Below are positions 55,857-64,000 of a stretch of DNA of 64,000 nucleotides, piece by piece (the stretch's first letter is position 1; every line of letters starts with the position of its first letter). A model generated the notes under the pieces. It was not told the origin of the DNA. It saw only the letters and a list, made by a program, of their open reading frames with translations, and made no database searches. Source of the stretch: Deuterostichococcus epilithicus (lineage: Eukaryota; Chlorophyta; Trebouxiophyceae; Prasiolales; Stichococcaceae); assembly GCA_033439295.1 (NCBI GenBank), contig JAVTLE010000014.1, forward strand, positions 1,798,001 through 1,862,000. Reading direction: 5' to 3'. The position numbers and the translations under genes are program-made.

Positions 55857-58800
55857 TCAGAGCGCCAGCACATCGACGCAGTGGCGCAGCAGCAGCGTGG
55901 CCCCGCCGACGACCAGGATGACGGACGCTGTGACTGCGCTGGACGTCTGGTCGAACACCGTCGGCGCGAAGGCCAGCCCGAACATGTCGCAGTCCTGGTA
56001 GTAGTCCTCGTACAGCCGCGGCGGCATCTCCAGGCCGCCGTCCTCGCCCTTGCCGCCCTGCTCGCCGTCGGCACCTGTCCGCAGACACGCAGCGGGTAAG
56101 CTTCACACATTCGGCGGCGGCGTGTGGATGAGGAGGCAGGCGTGAGTATCATATCCGGCCCTTGTGGTGTCCCCAACAGTGATACTGACTGGGGTACAAC
56201 CAGAGCACCTCGCAAAAACACTCCAGAGCACTCACGATGGCTGAAGTACATCCAACGTGTTGGTACAGCACCACGCTGTGGTAGCTTTTGCTGTGCTAAG
56301 ACAAGGGCGACCTGGCCGTGCCATCCGATTTGTCCAAACGCATGGTCGCTCCCAGAAGCCCCTAGGGCTGGCGCATGTCCAGCGAGGTAATCGCATGATG
56401 TGATGCTGGCCTTTGCCGTAGCATGCAGCAGCAGCAGCAGGAGCAGGAGGTGGGAGGCAAATCGCCTTTCTTGCGAGGCTTGTCGATGACTTCCTCGACG
56501 AATGGCTCGCCGCCAGCGCCCGAGTTGCCGCCCACCGAGTCTGCCTCCGGCACGCCGGTCGCATCGTCGCGCTGCCACAGCCAGCAACTCGCGTCATGCA
56601 TCGCCGTCATGCATCAACAGACAGCAAGAACAGCAGGAATCCAGAACGGCGCAAGAGCCCTCGAAGCACCATCACGGGCTTCCGCGGCAGGGCCCAGCAC
56701 ACTTTTGCCGCTCAACAGCTGTCCATGTGCCATGCAGCAGCGGTGCGGAGACGAGACTCACCGCGAGATCGCTGCTGCTGATGCAGGCGTTGAGCTGCTC
56801 GCCGGCAAAGTCGGCGGGCGTCGACCCGTCCTCCGCGCGCGCCGCAGACCATGCGCACTTGTTTGCCACTGAAGCGCCTGCACGACAGCCAAGGAAGCAG
56901 GTCGAGCTCTCTGACAATGATCCCGCAGTCGTGCAGTCCGGTGTGGTCATGCGGTCCGATGCGCATGCCAAGCCCTTGACTGGCAGCGCAGCGCAGACCA
57001 GTCCAGCAGGGGGTTTGTGGGCGCACCAGCTAGCAGCTTGGCTACGGCACCGTCGTCGGGCAGCAGCGCGGCGAGATGCAGCGGCGTGAGGCCGTGTGGG
57101 CCGGGCACGGAGACGCTCCACTCGTAGCCGCCCGCAGACGCCCACCCCAGCAGCAGGCGCACCTACACGGCAGCGGCACAGGCTGGGAAAAGCGACTGGA
57201 GCAGCGCACTCTGACAGCCAACAGGGCGGAAGGGCAGGTGCATGATGCACCACTGTCTCGACTGGCCTCATGCTATGCTGGTCCGGCGGGCAGAGGCCCT
57301 GGCTGGCACTGCCATGCACGGATGCCGGCAGCATGGGGAAGTGCGGCAGGAGGAGCGGCACAGCGAGGGGGCACCCACCAGCTCGGTGCTGCCGGAGCGC
57401 ACGGCAAGGTGCAGCGGCGTGAGGTCGGCGCCGGCGCGCTCCTGCAGCGCGTCCATCACGTCGCCCACCGTGTCTGCGCCCGCGCACGCGGCGGGCAGCA
57501 CCAGCGCCGCCACCGCAGGCCAGCCCTGCGCACACCAGGACAGAGCGGCCGCGGTTCAGCGTTCATGTGAGCAGAATCTGCAGGACGTTGGCGCGGCGCA
57601 CAGCTGGGTGCTGTGCTGCGCCAGGCAAGACGTGTGCGGGTCAAACTCATGGCATGCACGAGCCCTTGGTTCTTGTCAGCCCTGGCTTCCCGGATGGCGT
57701 ACAGACAACAGCGGAGGCACGAGGCGAGGGCGGAGGGGCGCGCACCCGCTCGCAGGCGAGGATGAGCAGACGCTGTGCGCAGCCGCACACGGCAGCGACG
57801 TCCGCCGGCTCGTAGGCGCGCGCGGGACCAGCGGGGCGGGGCGCCCTGCCCGCCTGCGCCTCCAGCGCCGCATCATACTCCAGCACCCGGTCCATGTCCA
57901 GGATGACCGCCTCTAGCGCCTCGCCTGCGTGGGGGTGGGCGTATGATGATGACGGACATGGCATTGCGCCGGTGGCGTTCCCCGCACAGCCAGGTCCACT
58001 GCCACACTGTGGCGACAGGCGGCCAGGATGCACTGCTGTGGCGCTCCCGTGCAGCATGCATGTGGCTCGGGATCGCCACCGGGGCCCGGGCGCGCTGGGC
58101 TCGCTGGCAGCAGGGAAGCAGGGGCGACAATGACAGGGCGAGTGGAAGGCGAGGGGGGGCGCCCCACCCGAGAGGCCGGCGCGCTCCAGCTGGCGCAGCT
58201 CTGCAGCCGCGGCGGCGTCGGGCAGCACCAGCAGCGGCGCCGCGGCGGACAGGCAGCCGCTGCGGGTGACCTCCAACTGCACGGCGCCGGCTGCCCCGCC
58301 CGCTGGCAGCTGCACCACAACGCTCTCAGGCGTGCCAGGGCCCTCCGCCGACGGCAGCCTCGCCACGCCCTCCACCGGCAGGAAGGTGCCTGCGGCACGG
58401 CCGTCTGGAGCAATCAGCAAGCGGTTTGCAAGGGGCTGGGGAGCCTGGAGGCGATCTCCGGCACGACTCCTGATGCGGAACAGGGCCGCTTCGCAAGACT
58501 ATGCAGCTCTGCCAATCTAAGGTTGGAAACAAGGTTCCGACTACCGGGCAGCAGCTCTGGTGTGATACGAATGTGCACGTGGTGCCGACTCCTCTCCAGC
58601 ATGTCAATCCTTGAGCCCTGTAGAGCAGAGGACTTATGCCCACCGCCACTGCGTGCGAGCACGACGGCGTCTTCGCCGGAGAGGTTGGCGCCCGTCAGCG
58701 CGACAAGGGGCGCTTCCTCCGCGGCCACAAAGCGCGGCGACATTGCCATGACGGAGGGAAAGACGCCGCGGCTGCCGCTGGCCGACAGCACGTGCAGCAC

Positions 58801-59639
58801 GCGGCCGTCGCGCACCAGCGCCACCTCGTCAAACAGCTGCAGCTGCAGCCGACAAAGCGAAGAGATGCTTCAGGTGGACAGCAGGCCAAGCATGACACGC
58901 TCGCAACGCATGTTTTGGATCTCTGCTGGCAAGCCATGCAAACAGGCACACAGCGCTCGGTCGTCAGCCAGTATCCTGCCTGCTGGTGCACGCAGTGAGT
59001 TTAAGCAAGCTGGGAAAAGGTGGGCAGCGGGCAGCAGACCGTGAAGGTGCGCTCCCGCCAGAAGGAGGCTGTAGGGCCGTCCAGCAGTGCCTGCGCGGTG
59101 GCGCGCACGCCAGACTGCTTCAAGTCCGCCGCGTCCTCCCGCCGCAGCACCGCATCCATTGTCAGGTGTGTGCAGCTGCGGGGAGGCAGCCGCAGTTCAG
59201 AAGTAAGCAGGACATCGAAGGGTCCTGGAGGCACCTGTAATGCTGTTCACACAGTGCTGACCGCACGGCAGGGCGCCTCATGGACAGCCGCCGCGGGGGG
59301 GAGAGGCTGTCTGCTCAAGATCTTCGAACAGGTCAGATGCACATGGGACAAAGTGGTCGGGAGGCGAGAGAGGCGCCTACCCGGGGCGGATGTAGCCCTG
59401 AATGCCATTGTTCCCGCAGCTGAGCAGCGACATGAGCTGCATCTGCAGCTCCGGCGGCAGCTGGTCCGGCGTGCAGTTGAACAGCTTGGCCGCCACCCGC
59501 GTCAGCTGCTCATCGCCAGGGAAGCCGCCGCGGCTACTGAACTCCTCTGCACCGCCCGTCGCAGACTGCAGCAGGGCACGCGCCCGGTGCAGCACGGCGT
59601 TGCCCGCAACCGCCAGCGGGGGGCCGCCGCCGTCGCTGC

Positions 59640-59671
<32 letters not shown>

Positions 59672-60363
59672 TGTCAGCAGCCCGGTGCCCTCTCAATGCA
59701 GGCATGGCAGCGCCCATTTAAAGGCTTACCCCGTCAGGCGTGTGGAGAGGTGATGCTCGTTCACTTGTCACATGTCACCTTTCAGCAGGCCAAGAAGCTC
59801 AGGACAGTCCCACGGCACATCAGCCCAGACCCACCATGGCGGAGTGGTCTGACAGCGAGCGCACGCCGTTGGGCGGCGCCTGCGGGCCGGGGCGCCCGCC
59901 GCCACCGAAGTGCTGCTCGCCCATCGGCAGAGGTGCGCTGCCCATGCTGTGCAAACCGTTGCCCATGCCGCCGCCCATGCCGACTGGCGAGCCGCCGCCG
60001 TTGGGAGCCATATGCATGCCGGCGCTGCCAAAGCCGCCCATGCCACCACCACCGCTGCTGTTCATGCCGCCCATGCCCAGCGGCAGGCTCATGGTTGTGC
60101 CGCCATTCTGGAAAGTCTGCTTGCGCATGGCGAAGAGGTCGGTGGGCAGGCTGCCGCCCGTTGGCGGGCCGCTGCCGCCGAGCATGCCTCCAAATGCGAC
60201 GCCAGAACTCTCTGCAAAGCTGTTGGCCAGCGGCGGCAGGCCGCCGTTAGGCTGCCCAAACGGCATGGGCGGTAGCCCGGCGCCGCCGCCGCCCTGCGCG
60301 TAGCGCCGGTCGTCGTCCAGGAACTCCTGCGCAGCCAGGCAAACCACTTGATGCACGAGCCAC

Positions 60364-60442
<79 letters not shown>

Positions 60443-62330
60443 TCTTGACCCTTGAAACCGGGTCAAAGGGGGAAGGGAGAATTTGGTTCTAGGCGACAGG
60501 CCTTTGCCAGGCGGCGCCGCCATAGAGGTGCCGCAATGCGGAGGCTGCACATGTAGTCCGGTGCACCTGGATGGCCTCCAGGCTCACGGCGGCGCCCTGG
60601 TGGCGCGTCTGGCTGTCGCTCAGCAGCTCCGACAGCGCATTCTCCAGGTTGGGCCGCTGCCCACCGCGCGCGCTGCCGACGCTCCCACCGCCGCCGCCGC
60701 CGCCACCGCTGCCGCTTGCATGGGCGCTGCCGTTGTTCCAGTCCTCGCCGCCGAGCGCGGGTGGCGCGGGCGGCAGGCCGCTGCCGTCGCCGCAGCCGCC
60801 GAGTACATTGCCGCTGTTCACGGCGGCGGCATTGTCCTCCAGCAGCGCTGTGATCTGGCGCATTGAGTGGCGGCCGGCGGAGCGCGGCTGCACGCCGCCG
60901 TCGCGACCACCTGTCGGGGAGGATGCGGGGCGCCGCGCGCCGCCGTTGCTCGGCTTGCGGCTTGGAACCGAGACACGCAGTGACGCCTCAGAGTCCGATG
61001 CCTTCTTGCGCCGCCGTGCATTGTGCCGCTGCAGGCGACACCAGCAATAGCGTGCTCAGCATGTAGGATCAGCAATATCAAGCTGCAAGCCAGTGGTCAG
61101 CTTGCGGGGGTGTCGACTCCTGTGACGGCAATCACCAAGTCACATCTGGGCAGCAAATGTTGTGCCAGCGTCACGTGTAACACCGTGAAGGAGTGCAGCG
61201 CCGCATTGGTGCAGTCATATATCCTTGACAAACTGATACTGTCCGTCCTTCGCCTCTCGAAGGGAACGGACATGATTGTCAATTGTCAATTGTCTTTCCT
61301 GCAGGAAAGAAGGGCACCTGGAGGCGGGCGCGGCAGGAGCGCTTGTCGCCGTCAAACTCGGACAGGTCGTGGAAGCGGCCACACTGCTGGCAGAAGCGCT
61401 GCCGCACGCCCTCCCGGATGATGGACGTAACCTTGAGGTGATACTCGCATATCTTGTAGCGCTGGTGGTACTCCTTCAGCGCCTTGAGCGACCCGAAGCA
61501 GCCCTCCACCTGTTTTGTGAGGAGCAACTTTGCGATCACGCCGGGCATTGTGCAAATGTGGCACATCTCGTGCACACTGAACTTGAACGACAGCTTCTCC
61601 TATTTAAACAGGCCGGAGTGACTCTGATGCGCTGAACCAGGTGCCTGACCAAGTCTGCGCGGTGCGTGCAACCCGCCTCAGCTGAGGAGGCGGGGCCCTG
61701 TAGCGGACCTGGCAGACTGTGGACGATCGCGGCCGATGTCGCGGGTCCAGCGTGGAGTCCAGGCCGGTCAGCGGCGCCAGGCCGGAGCCATAGCGCACCG
61801 TCGCCGTGAAGTCTGCCGCGGCGGCGGCGGCGGCGCTGACTGGCGGCAGCTGCACGTCTGCTGCCGGCAGGCCGTCGCTGGCAGGCGTGGCGGTGAGCCG
61901 AAAAGGGTTCCAGTTGTACTCCTGTGCACGCCAGGAGTGGCATTGTTTTGACAAGTGGGCAGTGTGGGGGCAGTCGGGGAACTACCCAGCCCTGTGCCGA
62001 CCAGGCAGCTGTTGCAGAGCGCTTGGGAAAAGAAGACAGCACTACCGCAGGGCCGCCCTTACAGCGCTGGGTGGTTCGCTGCCGGGCAGGCTCAGTCGGC
62101 ACTTGCGGCGCGGACATGCGACTGACGATGCGGCCCAGCCCCTCCGGCAGGGAGCAGCAGGCAAACCGTCCCGCAGGCGGCAACCCGATCGCCGGCCGCG
62201 GGACCGGTCGGGTGGGCTGCTAGGGTTGCCCAGCTGCATTCGGCACAGCACGTGCTGCTGCCGCCCGCAGCGGCTTCGTGACGTACTTTACACCCACCTC
62301 CGGATTCCAGGGCTGTTGAACCTGCTCCAT
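55857..62330 (-). CDS. SPL: SBP-box (SQUAMOSA promoter-binding-like) factor with ankyrin repeats and C-terminal membrane helix
   Basis: Plant-lineage zinc-finger transcription factor of the large SPL1/12/14 class. Fifteen exons: 62330-62298, 61921-61709, 61509-61318, 61028-60567, 60326-59835, 59670-59381, 59175-59040, 58842-58644, 58404-58168, 57924-57746, 57525-57379, 57162-57027, 56877-56762, 56571-56466, 56074-55857; 1051 residues. N-terminus MEQVQQPWNPE, then WNPFRLTA. SBP domain across exons 2-4: VCQVEGC, EYHQRYKICEYH, RFCQQCGRFHDLSEFDGDKR, SCRARLQRHNARRRKK (both zinc sites plus nuclear signal). A Gly/Ser/Met-rich middle; QLPPELQMQLMSLL and GYIRPGCTHLTMD typical of the class; ankyrin units TPLHLAVRSGS and LTPLHLAALLPDDG; STPADFA; a final membrane helix TASVILVVGGATLLL. 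Exon 1 is 11 codons. The last intron starts with GC. The start of exon 8 is ambiguous by two codons. Confidence 0.93.
59642..59670. repeat. GCC/GGC trinucleotide run
   Basis: About nine units at the start of SBP-gene exon 6, giving a polyglycine run in the minus-strand frame; the splice acceptor abuts it. Confidence 0.8.
60367..60441. repeat. (CAG)20-CAA-(CAG)4 microsatellite in an SBP-gene intron
   Basis: Twenty-five trinucleotide units with one CAA interruption. It lies in intron 60566-60327 of the SBP-box gene, so it is transcribed as CUG repeats but removed by splicing if the exon model is right. Confidence 0.95.
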
Positions 62331-63403
62331 GGCTGCGGCCGCCAGCGTGCGCGGAGTGATTCTGTGCTGTCAAAACTGATCGTCTGATGCTCAGACCCTC
62401 GTCCCCTCCCGCTCGAGCTGTACCAGCAGGCGAAGCAATATCGCAGGAACCTGCAGCGAGACAGCAACTCGTGAGATGGCGGTGGCAGCCTGAACGTGCT
62501 GCTGTGACACGATTGGTTCCTCCAAAGCTGGCGTCTTGGGCTGCGACGTGTGCGCTCGACGGGGCGCGCAGCAATATGCTGCAAGCAAGCACCCAAACAC
62601 AAGCGACTGCTCGGCGGGGCCCAGCGTCGGAGACAAACCACGATTCAGCCAGGTATCGTGTGCGCGCGGCAGGCGGCCGTTCGCAAGCCCGCGCCGTGGA
62701 CAGAACAAGTAATGTCACGGGATACTGCGTGTTACACTTTCACTACGAGTAGCGACTGCGCCCCGGACGGCGGCGGCCCCTCGACGGCAGTGCGATGCGC
62801 TGCAGGAGGCCGCCAGCGTCAGCGGCGGGGCCCTTAAGGGAGATTCGTACCGCCAGCAAACCAGGGGTCAGCGACGCACCTCCTATGCTCACGCTCCCTT
62901 TGCGCAACCAGCAGCGCCTATGCCTCAACCCCCAACGACGTTGGGCTGCAGCCGCGACAGACGCGCGGTACTCGCCGAATCTCAGCTGTCCAGTGAGAGC
63001 TGCTGGTCGCAATGTACAGCTCAAGCTTGGCACCCCGTGGCGCGGGAGCGCGGATCTTCTAGGACGGATTTGCATGACAAAACGAAGTTGTACTGCCTGA
63101 TACAGAGGCTAGAAGCACACGAGCTCAACGGGGGGCATTCCTTTTACGTAAACAAGCCAGTGTTTACGGTGCAAGCTCGGTGCAAGATGCTTGCTGGGCA
63201 GCCATTCCCCATCTTCAAGTGCGGAGCCAGCTGGTTTGGTATCCTGGCACTCGACGGCGGTGGCAGTGATACTTGAAGAGGTACCACTGGTGTATGTCCA
63301 GCGTTTCGTCGAGCTGGTGCACCTGGTGGCACGCCCAAGCAATGCGATGAGCCACTGCTAGCACTCGATACAGCTACATGGGTGGCACTGACCAGCAGAC
63401 ATC
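62331..63403. other. Divergent promoter region between SBP-box gene and KISH
   Basis: About 1.07 kb between divergent starts. Several frames are open by GC bias, but none has recognisable motifs or splice support. Confidence 0.4.
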
Positions 63404-63889
63404 ATGTCGGCGCTGTTCGACTTCAACGCCTTCCTGATCGTGGTGCTCCTCACCATCTGCACCTGCACCTACGTCAAGACGAGGGCGCCGCGAATCCTGT
63501 CGGTCAGGACAGGGTGGGTGCCGTTGTACATGTCTGCCCACCTGCCGCTGTGCTTGCCTGCCGTGAGTGCCTGCTTTGGCATGCGGCAGCGCTGGGCGGT
63601 CCCCCTGCAGCGGTGGCTGCGCTGTGAACTGCAAAGCTCCCTTTTCTCAGGCGTACCTGCTCTTTATACGTCGTGCAGGTTCCGAGGACTGTTTTGGAAG
63701 GCGGCGCGGATAGGTGCGCATCCTGCGCCAACGTGGCGCTTGCGCTGAAGGCTCTTGACAGCTGCATGGCCAGACAGCTGTGCAATGCGAGCCTGAATCT
63801 CGACGCTGACGCTGCCTGCAGGCGAACGTTTGAGCCCGTGGGTCGGTGTATTCTGCATCGTTATGGGGGTGGTCATCCTCATCACATGA
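63404..63889 (+). CDS. TMEM167: KISH/TMEM167 small Golgi membrane protein
   Basis: Conserved eukaryotic protein of about 70 residues, implicated in secretory-pathway (Golgi) function. Exons 63404-63513, 63679-63713, 63822-63889 give 70 residues. Sequence pattern matches the family throughout: MSALFDFNAFLIVVLLTICT then CTYVKTRAP, FRGLFWKAARIGERLSPWVG, and a second membrane helix IVMGVVILIT directly before TGA. Two membrane helices flank a short basic loop. The middle exon is only 35 nt. A TGTAA follows 20 nt after the stop. Confidence 0.95.
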
Positions 63890-63908
63890 GGGAGTGGCCG
63901 TCAGGCAG

Positions 63909-63913
63909 TGTAA
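63909..63913 (+). terminator. Candidate TGTAA polyadenylation signal of KISH
   Basis: TGTAA 20 nt after the KISH stop codon, consistent with chlorophyte 3' ends. Confidence 0.5.
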
Positions 63914-64000
63914 TGGGACGGGCGCCCTGCGGCAGCCGACAACATGGGACGTTGCAGGTGCCTTGGGCTGCGTGGCCGATCTAGGTTGCTGTCTGTGGTA

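Noticed and set aside
55433-56587. 384-codon minus-strand open frame at the end of the SBP-box gene
   Set aside because: It runs through the last intron in a different frame from the conserved ankyrin and membrane-helix exons; the true final exon is 56074-55857.
60247-60429. Minus-strand open frame beginning with twenty leucines
   Set aside because: Product of reading the CTG microsatellite; it lies in an intron of the SBP-box gene.
1-64000. CRISPR arrays, bacterial operons, phage or plasmid genes
   Set aside because: No evenly spaced direct repeats and no bacterial-type gene cluster; all recognised genes are intron-rich and eukaryotic.

Overview
The window is nuclear DNA of a green alga. 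The inference rests on gene content and structure: plant-type genes throughout (cycloeucalenol cycloisomerase, SnRK2 kinase, SBP-box transcription factor with ankyrin repeats, ALWAYS EARLY/LIN9, fused HisHF, plastid Fe superoxide dismutase, rubredoxin with a transit-peptide-like N-terminus), very GC-rich sequence, and dense short introns (mostly about 80-400 nt) with GTGAGC/GTGCGC-type donors. Several genes are followed by TGTAA, the usual chlorophyte polyadenylation signal. A trebouxiophyte is my best guess; the class cannot be fixed from this window alone. Exon limits were reconstructed by hand, by requiring frame continuity and conserved protein motifs across each junction.

Layout. 1-5250 (+): OPT-family oligopeptide/metal transporter, 5' end possibly cut by the window. 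5502-6880 (-): cycloeucalenol cycloisomerase (sterol synthesis). 7383-9060 (+): membrane J-domain protein. 9418-10321 (+): membrane-anchored rubredoxin. 11042-14236 (+): ubiquilin/DSK2. 14783-17680 (+): SnRK2 kinase. 18018-21109 and 21600-24249 (both -): two tandem Msp1/ATAD1-type AAA ATPases. 24943-28779 (+): bifunctional HisHF (histidine synthesis). 29052-33242 (+): F-box/LRR protein. 33574-36261 (-): GWT1/PIG-W inositol acyltransferase. 36801-43125 (-): ALY/LIN9. 43927-45169 (+): Nudix hydrolase. 45734-48180 (+): Nup50-like RanBD nucleoporin. 48443-50424 (-): Fe-SOD. About 51430-52487 (+): decayed Helitron-type helicase. 52702-54270 (-): alpha/beta hydrolase. 55857-62330 (-): SBP-box factor with ankyrin repeats and a C-terminal membrane helix. 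63404-63889 (+): KISH/TMEM167.

These are independent housekeeping and regulatory genes, not an operon or a defence island. Ubiquilin, the Msp1-type ATPases and the J protein all concern protein quality control, but nothing in the sequence links them beyond proximity. I found no CRISPR array, bacterial insertion or novel multi-gene system. The points most worth checking are a recurrent class of GC-AG introns whose donors all read GCG, the tandem Msp1 duplication, a relic partial exon copy inside the HisHF gene, and the helicase remnant with one nonsense codon and one frameshift.
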